A DNA stretch of 64,000 bases from Bacteroides gallinarum DSM 18171 = JCM 13658 (lineage in GTDB: Bacteria > Bacteroidota > Bacteroidia > Bacteroidales > Bacteroidaceae). Positions 55,501 through 63,928 of the stretch are shown piece by piece. The translations under genes were made by a program, and so were the position numbers. The stretch's first letter is position 1; each line of letters opens with the position of its first letter. The stretch is from positions 118,524-182,523 of the forward strand of contig NZ_KB894117.1 in assembly GCF_000374365.1 (NCBI RefSeq), given 5' to 3'. The notes under the pieces were generated by a model. The model had not been told where the DNA came from. It was given only the letters and a program-made list of their open reading frames with translations, and did not search any database.

Positions 55501-56023
55501 TAGACAGGAAACGAAGTTTGAAGATTTTGATATTGAGAATCATATTCGCATGACTATGGAACAAGCTGCAAGGTATTACTCAGATGTTCAATTTGAAATG
55601 AATGTAAAAATGGTGTCTCTGCCTGCTCAAATACGTTCTGAATATAGTTCTTCTATGTTTGATTTATTTTTTATTTTCCTAACAAATATGTTAAAATACA
55701 GCAAGGAAACAAATCAGAGAATTTTTCAAATCAATTCTCAAATGCTGAATGATGATATAATAAAAATATCACTGATAAATGATCTTCAAAGTAATATTCA
55801 AGAAAATGAATTGAATCATCTTTTTGAAAAGAAAATGAATGATATTGCAAAATTACAGCAGGAAGGTGGCAGTGGCTTGGTGAAGGCTATGACTATTGTA
55901 AAATATGACTTTGGTAACACGAATAATACTTTTACAATTAAAGCTATTGAAGGTAAGTGTGTTGTTAATGTATTGTTTAATATAAAAGACATGCTAGTTG
56001 ATGAAAAAAATATTATTAGTTGA
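52526..56023 (+). CDS. dtcA: DtcA-like sensor histidine kinase of a Detocs-type defence system
   Basis: 1165 residues, no signal peptide or membrane helix, so cytoplasmic. Residues of about 1-680 are helical repeats of TPR look (SLRDKIEKYILLGEYSKAESLL, ISILDKYYTGEYDDVISECKEF, FENKEYEKAIVLWNSIIEKN), then a long helical region and a C-terminal GHKL ATPase: N-box FIFLTNMLKYSKETN, weak G1 and a clear G2 box QEGGSGLVKAMTIVKYDF. The phosphate-accepting His is not certain; helices at about 950-1040 (KRLEIIRERITDQLK; DIENHIRMTMEQA) hold candidates. Large TPR-kinase, then a lone receiver, then a receiver-nucleosidase is the order of Detocs. Its stop codon overlaps dtcB by 23 bp. It would sense infection and phosphorylate both partners. 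Confidence 0.85.
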   Translation: MINKQFIPQVLPPKVKSSWKDYQLTEAFLSMKGDKKKWSEIAFTLKYTGNNTLINLTLGSLFKSHPILNSVIWGNTVPKRIEELGTGWNRYFYKPQSVEVEINWVLQCLKKHKNILKQFVSLRDKIEKYILLGEYSKAESLLEESLRSIGYTVWYYEMRLTIAGLQNDLSKAIGIISNFNTIHKDLKRGIVPIILSNIFSRSQRSVPSYEYDTELYSRYKKNRTEFQNDRYNYYLFRLNYYQNYNIDDLSVALMMESLNSVIDRYILMDYILRSYKIKNVNNDGIVSDFATMLYDITSDRRWMPYILLSKCENLPKEYYDKDFISILDKYYTGEYDDVISECKEFISNKPYHFDVLKLYCRALLFKNNGFKQIANNADSVLNEIASLIYSVMTEQDNAVSLDLLYQRCKNLYGLSFACGLDYYIKEEKKWDKDPWLHLSTMSCFDPLFTTTFEDNAEKLIYLDWGLKHGEGSVVIPYQKRRVEKLTTEESKVVAYIREVDNAKITFENKEYEKAIVLWNSIIEKNTEYIPTVQTAVEYTFMSYINMGVAYRQKAIRFYVEKYIENKAFVSKVDTRQFMMDIKNSRYEGLKNDIDFLIFILLNAENYPQKQFVLESYCKYENATYPSDLLDKLKKRDHRKVELFLYLLVTDDLLYHHYKLKSTLDVLDEKIKIVSYLKSEFLPNDLYSNMCTELMHEIVAYRGMKKLDDSKIFVNEDAIMKYELCKIDDLYDRFKKQAALARSNRVFVLVNGSDFSHNNAADLIDDIATYSNNAIEEVALQIFNVIRYAFLKSRFGLGTYLSTRIRHGVFEGELRSDFERLNLILNQSGQQYMPSDYWSVEYSLDSEMRKNLYQAQMKFSQNIDFLISTFKDSVIQIRVDEDDGRQGEFNYAVNTKELCDRLMDIESKTQDRESFCKSVMTYLWEITEKRLEIIRERITDQLKPDIFRYLQTLELCIDSLSGHNTLTADLKTAINNARAALTNKLTKVENWFHRQETKFEDFDIENHIRMTMEQAARYYSDVQFEMNVKMVSLPAQIRSEYSSSMFDLFFIFLTNMLKYSKETNQRIFQINSQMLNDDIIKISLINDLQSNIQENELNHLFEKKMNDIAKLQQEGGSGLVKAMTIVKYDFGNTNNTFTIKAIEGKCVVNVLFNIKDMLVDEKNIIS

Positions 56024-56450
56024 AGATTATGAAGAGAAAGCAAGTAATATACTTGCTTTTCTTAAGCAAGAGTTTTCTAATTATAAAGTTATACAATGTA
56101 CATCGTATAATTCTGCGCAAGAAGAAATATTTGAACACGGGAGTGATTACTCGCTGATATTGTTGGATATGTCTATGTCAACCTATGATTTGTCTACAGA
56201 TGCAAGTGGTGGATTACCTGAGCCTTCTGCTGGTCAATATATTCTTGAAGGAATGTTTCTTCGACAAATTATGACCCCTGTTATTGTTGTTACAATGTAT
56301 AACGTATTTGGTCGTAAACAGTTGGAGGCTTTTGATATTGATCTTAAGAAAGACTATCCTCAAAATTACAAGTCTTATGTGTACTATTCTTCGCAAAAAA
56401 ACGATTGGAAGAATCAATTAAAAAAACAAATAAAAGAAATTATAGCATGA
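56001..56450 (+). CDS. dtcB: DtcB-like stand-alone receiver protein
   Basis: 149 residues from ATG 56001 (MKKILLVEDYEEKASNIL), a single response-regulator receiver without output domain. The phosphorylated Asp is D56 in SLILLDMSMST; E8-D9 (LVEDY) complete the acidic pocket and VIVVTMYNVFG carries the Thr position. An insert after the acidic site (TDASGGLPEPSAGQ) is unusual for a receiver. In Detocs the lone receiver soaks up phosphate and keeps the effector off in uninfected cells; I infer the same here. It overlaps dtcA and, by ATGA, dtcC. Confidence 0.85.
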   Translation: MKKILLVEDYEEKASNILAFLKQEFSNYKVIQCTSYNSAQEEIFEHGSDYSLILLDMSMSTYDLSTDASGGLPEPSAGQYILEGMFLRQIMTPVIVVTMYNVFGRKQLEAFDIDLKKDYPQNYKSYVYYSSQKNDWKNQLKKQIKEIIA

Positions 56451-57691
56451 TCCAAATTTTAATATTAGACGATAGTCAAGATAAGAGAAACTCACTTAAG
56501 TCTGTTATCCAACCTTTATTTCCTCAGGGTGAAATAGTGATTGATGAGGCAAGTTGTTTGGTTGATGGTAGAGAATTGCTTCAGACAAAGGCATATGATA
56601 TGCTCATTCTTGACATGGTGCTTCCTGAACATCGGGAGGGTTTAGAAATTGAGATGAATAGACGTGGTGGCGTAGAGTTGTTGGAGGAAATATACATTAA
56701 TCAAAGTATAAAGAAGCCAATCCAAATAATTGGCTTGACAGAATATGAGGAAGAATTTTCTGAACAACAGAAGGAATTTAAGGATAAATTGTGGTATTTG
56801 TTGTTTTATTCACGTAAGAACAACGAATGGAAGATTCAACTCAAAGATAAAGTCTGCCAGTTAGGACAAATGAAGAAAGATCTAGAAGCATCTATCAAAA
56901 ATGATAGTATTTATGATTTGGGAATTATTTGTGCATTGAATGAGGAATTTATAATGATGCAAAAGGCATTTGTTGGGTGTGAATGGGAAACTATACAAGT
57001 TGAAGGACTTCCATATGTATTTAAGACGACCAATATTACAAGTAGTCATTTAAAAGATTATAGTATTATAGCAGCATGTGCAAATAAACCAGGTATTTGT
57101 GCAACTTCAATTCTATCCTCTACCATGTATAATCATTTTGGAGTAGGTACAATTTTTATGACAGGTATTACTGCGGGGATAGATAATGGTGATATCGCAT
57201 TAGATGATATTATTATAGCTGATGCAATACATGATTATGCTTCGGGTAAACTTAAAGAACAGGTGTCTGGCGATATTAAATTCTTGAAAGAAATGAATCA
57301 GATACCTGCAAATCATAGTTTGATTGCATTGGTGGCTGAGTTTATATCAGATCCTGTACATTTAAGAGATATAAATGACTCCATTCATGATGCTAATCTA
57401 AAAGATGAAAAATCAAATGTGTCTGCTTGTATAGCCAAAACAGTCTGTGGTCCTTTTGTTGTTGCTTCTTCGTCTGTCGTAAAAGACTTACAAGAGGACG
57501 AGCGAAAATTACAAGCACTTGATATGGAGGGATTTGCTCTTTATGCAACAGCTCATACTCTTGGCAAAAAAGCTCTTTGGATTAAAGCTGTATCTGACTT
57601 TGCCGATATAAAGAAAGCTGACGGACATCATAAAACTTGTTGTTTTGCAAGTGCTACTTTCTTATATGAATTTATTAGAGAAATGCTATAA
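56447..57691 (+). CDS. dtcC: DtcC-like receiver-nucleosidase effector
   Basis: 414 residues from ATG 56447. An N-terminal receiver (about 1-150; D56 in DMLILDMVLPEH) is fused to a PNP/MTAN-type nucleosidase (about 165-414): DLGIICALNEEFIMMQKAF, FMTGITAGIDNGDIALDDI, LDMEGFALYATA (D359-G362) and KAVSDFADIKK with the catalytic-type Asp at S383-D387. In Detocs this PNP effector splits ATP to adenine and ribose triphosphate on phosphorylation, collapsing cell energy and blocking phage growth. The active-site motifs are intact here. The receiver lacks a clear Lys of the usual type after its Thr (GLTEY). Start overlaps dtcB stop (ATGA). Confidence 0.88.
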   Translation: MIQILILDDSQDKRNSLKSVIQPLFPQGEIVIDEASCLVDGRELLQTKAYDMLILDMVLPEHREGLEIEMNRRGGVELLEEIYINQSIKKPIQIIGLTEYEEEFSEQQKEFKDKLWYLLFYSRKNNEWKIQLKDKVCQLGQMKKDLEASIKNDSIYDLGIICALNEEFIMMQKAFVGCEWETIQVEGLPYVFKTTNITSSHLKDYSIIAACANKPGICATSILSSTMYNHFGVGTIFMTGITAGIDNGDIALDDIIIADAIHDYASGKLKEQVSGDIKFLKEMNQIPANHSLIALVAEFISDPVHLRDINDSIHDANLKDEKSNVSACIAKTVCGPFVVASSSVVKDLQEDERKLQALDMEGFALYATAHTLGKKALWIKAVSDFADIKKADGHHKTCCFASATFLYEFIREML

Positions 57692-57745
57692 GTAAAAGAT
57701 GTTTCGATATTGGCAAGGCAATTCTGATTATTGAATATAATTCAC

Positions 57746-57753
57746 TATATTTG
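57746..57753 (+). promoter_or_regulatory. -7 promoter element of the XRE regulator gene
   Basis: TATATTTG, 23 bp before the ATG at 57776; rules out the in-frame upstream start at 57731. The -33 element is not clear. Confidence 0.6.
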
Positions 57754-57775
57754 CATGACAAAATCGTATCAAAGA

Positions 57776-57985
57776 ATGAAACTGAATAGAATAAAGGCAG
57801 TCCTTTTAGAAAAAGGCATTTCTCAAACGTGGTTAGCCAAACAGTTAGATAAGAGTTTTAGCATGGTCAATGCTTATGCTTGCAATAGGATTCAACCTAA
57901 TTTGGAAACGCTTCAGCGGATTGCCGAGATTCTACAGGTTGATTTGAAGGATTTGATAACTGATAAAAAGGAAAGACTACAATAG
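57776..57985 (+). CDS. XRE-family small regulator
   Basis: 69 residues from ATG 57776 (MKLNRIKAVLLEKGISQTWLA). A single helix-turn-helix (SQTWLAKQLDKSFSMVNAYACNRIQPNLETLQRIAEIL) fills the chain, with a short basic tail. XRE controller proteins in front of restriction operons delay or limit restriction gene expression. Its position 120 bp before hsdR, in the same direction, suggests such a controller function. It could instead belong to the Detocs operon, whose stop lies 85 bp upstream, but it has its own promoter box. Confidence 0.82.
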   Translation: MKLNRIKAVLLEKGISQTWLAKQLDKSFSMVNAYACNRIQPNLETLQRIAEILQVDLKDLITDKKERLQ

Positions 57986-58108
57986 AACTTAAAGCGATTT
58001 TGGTGGTCTTAGATGTATTTAATCTATATGAGGTTGAAAATACACTGAATGTCAGAATACTAAATAGTAAGATAAATAAGTAGTAACTACTCATAAAAAG
58101 GCAAGGAT

Positions 58109-60937
58109 ATGTCAACACAAAGTGAAGCGGCATTGGAAGCCGGACTGATAGCCACTCTTCAGCAAATGGACTATGAATATGTCCAAATTGTGGAAGAGGA
58201 TAATATGTATGCCAATTTTAAACGGCAGTTGGAGATTCATAACCGCAAACGGCTGGAGGAACATGGGCGCAGCGAGTTTACGACAGAAGAGTTTGAGAAG
58301 ATTCTCATATACCTTGAAGGTGGTACTCGCTTTGAAAAGGCAAAGAAACTCCGTGACTTATATCCGCTTGATACGGCTGATGGACAGCGTATATGGGTGG
58401 AATTTCTAAATAGGCAGCAGTGGTGTCAGAATGAATTTCAGGTTTCCAACCAAATCACGGTGGAAGGACGTAAAAAATGCCGTTATGATGTGACGATTCT
58501 AATCAATGGTTTGCCACTTGTGCAGATTGAATTGAAACGTCGTGGCGTGGAACTTAAACAGGCATACAACCAAATACAGCGTTATCACAAGACTTCGTTT
58601 CACGGATTGTTTGATTATATTCAGTTGTTTGTTATATCCAATGGTGTTAACACTCGCTATTTTGCCAATAATCCAAATAGTGGGTATAAGTTCACATTCA
58701 ACTGGACAGATGCCGCCAATCATCCGTTCAATGAATTGGATAAGTTTGCCATATTCTTCTTGGAAAAATGTACACTTGGCAAAATCATAGGAAAGTATAT
58801 TGTGCTGCATGAGGGTGACAAGTGCTTGATGGTACTTCGTCCTTACCAATTCTATGCGGTAGAAAAGATTTTGGATCGTGTACAAAACTCCAATGATAAT
58901 GGTTATATCTGGCATACAACAGGTGCTGGAAAAACATTGACCTCATTCAAGGCAGCACAACTTGTATCAGAATTGGATGATGTGGATAAGGTGATGTTTG
59001 TTGTTGACCGTCATGACCTCGATACTCAGACGCAATCGGAATACGAGGCATTTGAACCGGGTGCAGTGGATAGTACCGACAATACGGATGAACTCGTGAA
59101 GCGACTTCAAAGCAATTCCAAAATTATCATAACCACCATTCAAAAACTTAATGCGGCAGTTAGTAAGACGTGGTATAGCAGCAAGATTGATGCTATCCGT
59201 CATTCACGCATCGTAATGATTTTTGATGAGTGTCATCGTAGTCATTTCGGGGACAGTCATAAAAAGATTATGAAGTTCTTTGATAATGCTCAGATTTTTG
59301 GCTTTACGGGAACACCTATCTTTACTGAAAATGCAGTGGATGGACATACGACAAAAGAAATTTTCGGCAATTGTCTTCATAAATATCTCATCAAAGATGC
59401 TATTGCTGATGAAAATGTGCTTGGTTTCCTAGTGGAGTATTATCATGGTAACGAGATTGTAGATAACGATAACCAAGCTCGTATGGAGGAGATTGCAAGA
59501 TTTATCCTTAACAACTTCAATAAATCTACATTTGATGGAGAGTTTGACGCATTGTTTGCTGTACAGTCTGTTCCTATGCTTATCCGCTATTACAAGATTT
59601 TCAAATCATTGAATCCTAAAATCCGTATAGGTGCAGTATTTACATACGCAGCCAATAATAGTCAAGATGATGAACAGACTGGTATGGGTACGGGAAAATA
59701 TGTCAGCGAAAGTGTGGGCGAAGCAGATGAACTACAATCCATTATGGATGATTATAATGAAAACTACGGCACATCTTTTACAACAGAGAACTTTCGTGCT
59801 TACTATGATGACATCAATCTGCGCATGAAAAAGAAGAAAGCGGATATGAAACCGCTTGACCTTTGTCTTGTCGTGGGAATGTTCCTTACTGGTTTTGACA
59901 GTAAAAAACTGAACACACTTTATGTGGATAAGAATATGGAATATCACGGTTTGCTGCAAGCATTCAGTCGTACCAACCGAGTGTTGAACGAGAAGAAACG
60001 ATTCGGTAAAATCGTATGCTTCCGTGATCTGAAAAACAATGTTGATACGTCTATAAAACTGTTTAGCAATTCCGACAATCCTGAAGATATAGTACGTCCT
60101 CCGTTTGAAAAAGTTAAGCATGAGTACAAGAGTTTGGCAACAGATTTTCTGCAAAAATATCCAACGCCAAGTAGTATAGACCTTCTGCAAAGTGAAAATG
60201 ACAAGAAGAATTTTGTACTTGCGTTCAGAGACATTATCCGTAAACATGCAGAAATCCAGATATACGAAGATTACAGCGAGGATGCTGAAGACCTCGGTAT
60301 GACCGAACAGCAGTTTAATGATTATAAGAGTAAATACCTCGACATTACGGTTGGTTTTATTGACCCACCTGCTACACCGTCAACTGTTGCGGAAGATCCT
60401 GTTCCATATGGCAATAGTCAAGGGCTGGAAGACATTGATTTCTGTCTTGAACTTCTGCATAGTGATATTATCAATGTAGCGTATATTCTTGAACTCATTG
60501 CGGAACTTGACCCATATAGCGATGATTATTCAGAAAAGCGCAAGCATATCCTTGATACAATGATTAAGGATGCTGGAATGCGAGGCAAAGCAAAACTCAT
60601 CGACGGCTTTATTCAAAAGAATGTAGATGAAGACAAGGAAAACTTCATGAATGGGCGCAATAGAGCAGATGGAACAAATGAATTAGAGGAACGTTTGAAC
60701 CAATATATTGTGTCAGAACGCAATAAGGCTGTGAGTGATTTGGCGGATGATGAACAAATTTCTGCCGAAGTGCTTAATCTTTACATAAAAGAGTATGACT
60801 ATTTACAAAAAGAACAGCCTGAAATTATACAAAAGGCATTGAAAGAGAAGCATCTCGGTCTTATCAAAACCCGAAAGGCTTTGACGAGAATAATGGAAAG
60901 ATTGCGTAGTATTATAAAAACGTTTAATTGGGAATAA
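58109..60937 (+). CDS. hsdR: Type I restriction endonuclease subunit R
   Basis: 942 residues. PD-(D/E)xK nuclease near the N-terminus (RYDVTILINGLPLVQIELKR, D127 with E141-x-K143), then a superfamily 2 translocase: Walker A TTGAGKT (270-276), FDECHRSHFGD (DEAD box), GFTGTPIF, and motif VI region QAFSRTNRV. The C-terminus is helical for binding to the methylase core. It translocates and cuts unmodified DNA. It begins the hsdR-hsdM-rhuM-hsdS order; hsdM starts 6 bp after its stop. Confidence 0.96.
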   Translation: MSTQSEAALEAGLIATLQQMDYEYVQIVEEDNMYANFKRQLEIHNRKRLEEHGRSEFTTEEFEKILIYLEGGTRFEKAKKLRDLYPLDTADGQRIWVEFLNRQQWCQNEFQVSNQITVEGRKKCRYDVTILINGLPLVQIELKRRGVELKQAYNQIQRYHKTSFHGLFDYIQLFVISNGVNTRYFANNPNSGYKFTFNWTDAANHPFNELDKFAIFFLEKCTLGKIIGKYIVLHEGDKCLMVLRPYQFYAVEKILDRVQNSNDNGYIWHTTGAGKTLTSFKAAQLVSELDDVDKVMFVVDRHDLDTQTQSEYEAFEPGAVDSTDNTDELVKRLQSNSKIIITTIQKLNAAVSKTWYSSKIDAIRHSRIVMIFDECHRSHFGDSHKKIMKFFDNAQIFGFTGTPIFTENAVDGHTTKEIFGNCLHKYLIKDAIADENVLGFLVEYYHGNEIVDNDNQARMEEIARFILNNFNKSTFDGEFDALFAVQSVPMLIRYYKIFKSLNPKIRIGAVFTYAANNSQDDEQTGMGTGKYVSESVGEADELQSIMDDYNENYGTSFTTENFRAYYDDINLRMKKKKADMKPLDLCLVVGMFLTGFDSKKLNTLYVDKNMEYHGLLQAFSRTNRVLNEKKRFGKIVCFRDLKNNVDTSIKLFSNSDNPEDIVRPPFEKVKHEYKSLATDFLQKYPTPSSIDLLQSENDKKNFVLAFRDIIRKHAEIQIYEDYSEDAEDLGMTEQQFNDYKSKYLDITVGFIDPPATPSTVAEDPVPYGNSQGLEDIDFCLELLHSDIINVAYILELIAELDPYSDDYSEKRKHILDTMIKDAGMRGKAKLIDGFIQKNVDEDKENFMNGRNRADGTNELEERLNQYIVSERNKAVSDLADDEQISAEVLNLYIKEYDYLQKEQPEIIQKALKEKHLGLIKTRKALTRIMERLRSIIKTFNWE

Positions 60938-60943
60938 GATATT

Positions 60944-62497
60944 ATGAGCGAAGAATTACAGCAGAAACTCCGTGACCAACTTTGGGAGGTTGCAAATCGT
61001 TTGCGTGGCAATATGTCGGCAAGTGACTTTATGTATTTTACATTAGGTTTCATCTTCTATAAGTACTTGTCGGAAAAAATAGAGAAGTATGCCAACAATG
61101 CCTTGGTGGATGATGAAATAACCTTTAAGGAATTGTGGGAAATGGATGATGCCGATGCGGTGGAACTTCAAGAGGAAGCAAAGAACCAATGCTTGGAGAA
61201 TATCGGCTATTTCATAGAACCGAAATTCTTGTTTTCGTCCGTAATAGAGGCTATCAAGCGTAAAGAAAATATCTTGCCTATGCTTGAACGTTCATTGAAG
61301 CGTATTGAAGACAGTACTTTAGGACAGGATAGTGAAGAAGATTTTGGCGGATTGTTTTCAGATATAGACTTGGCATCACCTAAATTGGGCAAGACTGCCG
61401 ACGATAAAAACACGCTCGTTAGTAACGTGCTTCTTGCATTAGATGATATAGACTTCGGAGTAGAGGCATCACAGGAGATTGATATTTTGGGTGATGCTTA
61501 CGAATATATGATTTCGCAATTTGCCGCAGGAGCCGGAAAAAAGGCTGGAGAGTTCTATACTCCGCAGGAAGTCAGCCGTATCTTAGCAGAAATTGTTTCC
61601 ATCGGACACCAGCGTTTACGCAATGTATATGACCCTACTTGCGGTAGTGGTTCGTTGCTTCTTCGTGCTGCTAATATTGGAAATGCAGTTGATATTTATG
61701 GACAGGAAAAGAATCCTACAACTTATAACCTTGCCCGAATGAATATGTTGCTTCATGGCATCAGATTCAGCAACTTCAAGATTGAAAATGGTGATACACT
61801 TGAATGGGATGCTTTTGGTGATACTCAGTTTGATGCAGTGGTTGCAAATCCTCCGTTCTCAGCCGAATGGAGTGCTGCCGACAAATTCAATACTGATGAT
61901 CGTTTCAGCAAAGCAGGACGGCTTGCACCACGTAAGACTGCCGATTATGCATTTATTCTGCACATGATTTATCACTTGAACGAGGGTGGTACAATGGCTT
62001 GTGTTGCTCCGCATGGTGTACTATTTCGAGGAAATGCGGAGGGAGTTATCCGTCGTTTCCTTATAGAAAAGAAAAACTATGTGGATGCCATTATAGGATT
62101 ACCTGCGAATATTTTCTATGGTACAAGTATTCCGACTTGTATTCTTGTTTTCAAGAAATGTCGTAAGGAAGATGACAATATTCTGTTTATTGATGCAAGC
62201 AAGGAGTTTGAAAAGGTAAAGACCCAGAACAAACTTCGTGAGCAACATATCCAAAAGATTGTCGAAACTTATCGTGACCGCAAGGAAATAGAAAAGTACA
62301 GTCACCTTGCCTCTCTTCAAGAAATAGCCGAGAATGATTACAATCTGAATATTCCACGTTACGTTGATACCTTTGAAGAGGAAGAACCTATCGACATAAA
62401 GGCTGTAATGGCAGAGATAAAGGAGTTGGAAGCCAAACGTGCTGAACTCGACAAAGAGATTGAAGTGTACCTGAAAGAATTGGGACTGGTAGAATAG
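60944..62497 (+). CDS. hsdM: Type I restriction-modification methyltransferase subunit M
   Basis: 517 residues. N-terminal helical HsdM domain (LRDQLWEVANRLRGNMSASDFMYFTLG), then a gamma-class N6-adenine methylase: motif I YDPTCGSGSLLLRA (D230-G236) with motif IV NPPF (N302-F305). C-terminal helices (EIKELEAKRAELDKEIEVYL) bind HsdS. It methylates host DNA and forms the M2S core. It follows hsdR by 6 bp and precedes the RhuM-type gene by 18 bp. Confidence 0.96.
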   Translation: MSEELQQKLRDQLWEVANRLRGNMSASDFMYFTLGFIFYKYLSEKIEKYANNALVDDEITFKELWEMDDADAVELQEEAKNQCLENIGYFIEPKFLFSSVIEAIKRKENILPMLERSLKRIEDSTLGQDSEEDFGGLFSDIDLASPKLGKTADDKNTLVSNVLLALDDIDFGVEASQEIDILGDAYEYMISQFAAGAGKKAGEFYTPQEVSRILAEIVSIGHQRLRNVYDPTCGSGSLLLRAANIGNAVDIYGQEKNPTTYNLARMNMLLHGIRFSNFKIENGDTLEWDAFGDTQFDAVVANPPFSAEWSAADKFNTDDRFSKAGRLAPRKTADYAFILHMIYHLNEGGTMACVAPHGVLFRGNAEGVIRRFLIEKKNYVDAIIGLPANIFYGTSIPTCILVFKKCRKEDDNILFIDASKEFEKVKTQNKLREQHIQKIVETYRDRKEIEKYSHLASLQEIAENDYNLNIPRYVDTFEEEEPIDIKAVMAEIKELEAKRAELDKEIEVYLKELGLVE

Positions 62498-62515
62498 TTC
62501 AGAAAAGTAATAGCA

Positions 62516-63928
62516 ATGGGTGAAAATGACAACATACCTCAGATGACTCCTTCATTTGAGAATATATGCCGCAAGGATGAAAACGGGAATGAATACTGGA
62601 GTTCCCGTGACCTTTGTGGTGCAATGGGCTATTCTGCTTACTGGAAATTCCAACGAGTCATAGACAAAGCCATTAAGGTGGCTGGAGAAAAAGGAATGAA
62701 TGTGGACGAGCATTTCAACCAAGCGGTTGATATGGTTAAGATAGGAAACGGCTCATTCCGCAAAGTAAATATATTCCGTCTTTCCCGTATGGCATGTATG
62801 ATTATTGCGGAAAATGCTGATAATAAAAAGGTGCTCGTTCAACAGGCGCGAGACTTTTTCTCGCAATCTGTCTCAATGGCTGAACTCATGCATAATTCTC
62901 TAAGTTCTAATATATTGTTGTATAAAACAGCACAAGGAGAGGTACGGGTAGAAGTCATTTTCAACAGCGAAACATTTTGGATGTCACAAAAAAGAATGGC
63001 GGACTTGTTTGGGGTTGATGTCAGAACCATTAATTATCATCTCGGACAAATTTACGAAACAGGAGAACTTTCCAAAGAGGCAACTATCCGAAAAATTGGG
63101 ATAGTTCAAACAGAAGGAGACCGGGAAGTGGAACGTATGCCACTATTTTACAATCTTGATGCTATTGTTGCAGTGGGATATAGGGTAAATAGCTATCAAG
63201 CTACTCAATTCCGCATTTGGGCTACTTCAGTGCTGAAAGAGTTTATCATTAAAGGATATGCCCTTGATGATGAGAGGCTGAAACAGGGTAAACATTTTGG
63301 AAAAGACTATTTTGACGATTTGCTTGAGCGTATTCGTGAGATACGCACCTCAGAGCGCAGATATTACCAAAAGATAACTGACATTTATGCAGAATGCAGT
63401 GCGGACTACGACCCGAAATCAGAAGATACAAAGTTGTTCTTCAAGATGGTACAGAATATGATGCACCTTGCCGTTACCCATCATACGGCAGCGGAAATTA
63501 TCTATCAACGAGCTGATTCTGAGCAACCTTATATGGGGCTTACCACATGGAAGAGAGCTCCTGATGGAAGAGTGCAAAAGTCTGATACCATCATCGCCAA
63601 AAATTACTTGTCAGATTCTGAATTGTCCCAGTTGAATCTTATCACAACTGCCTTTCTTGATATGGCGGAATCACGTGCTGCACGTCATATCGTTTCAACT
63701 ATGGATGATTGGAAAAAGTTCCTTCAACAATATCTTGCAACGATGGATTACGAGCCGTGCGATACAGCCGGAAAAGTGACACAGGAAGAAGCTAGAGATA
63801 AGGCTTATAGCGAATACGAAAAATATAAACTGATTCAAGATAAATCATACATATCGGATTTTGACCGTTTTAATGAGGGTAATGGTGAAACTCCATTGCT
63901 TCCATTTGACTTGAATCCTACAAAATAA
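62516..63928 (+). CDS. DinD/BRO-N-like and RhuM fusion protein in the restriction operon
   Basis: 470 residues in two parts. Residues of about 10-120 (FENICRKDENGNEYWSSRDLCGAMGYSAYWKFQRVI ... SRMACMIIAENADNKKVLVQQARDFF) look like the DinD / BRO-N type DNA-binding domain. Residues of about 130-460 are a full RhuM (VRVEVIFNSETFWMSQKRMADLFGVDVRTINYHL, FYNLDAIVAVGYRVNS, FRIWATSVLKEFIIKGYALDDERLK). RhuM genes often sit inside type I restriction operons, as here between hsdM and hsdS; the function is not known. The N-terminal addition is less usual. The last base of its stop codon is the first base of the hsdS start. Confidence 0.85.
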   Translation: MGENDNIPQMTPSFENICRKDENGNEYWSSRDLCGAMGYSAYWKFQRVIDKAIKVAGEKGMNVDEHFNQAVDMVKIGNGSFRKVNIFRLSRMACMIIAENADNKKVLVQQARDFFSQSVSMAELMHNSLSSNILLYKTAQGEVRVEVIFNSETFWMSQKRMADLFGVDVRTINYHLGQIYETGELSKEATIRKIGIVQTEGDREVERMPLFYNLDAIVAVGYRVNSYQATQFRIWATSVLKEFIIKGYALDDERLKQGKHFGKDYFDDLLERIREIRTSERRYYQKITDIYAECSADYDPKSEDTKLFFKMVQNMMHLAVTHHTAAEIIYQRADSEQPYMGLTTWKRAPDGRVQKSDTIIAKNYLSDSELSQLNLITTAFLDMAESRAARHIVSTMDDWKKFLQQYLATMDYEPCDTAGKVTQEEARDKAYSEYEKYKLIQDKSYISDFDRFNEGNGETPLLPFDLNPTK

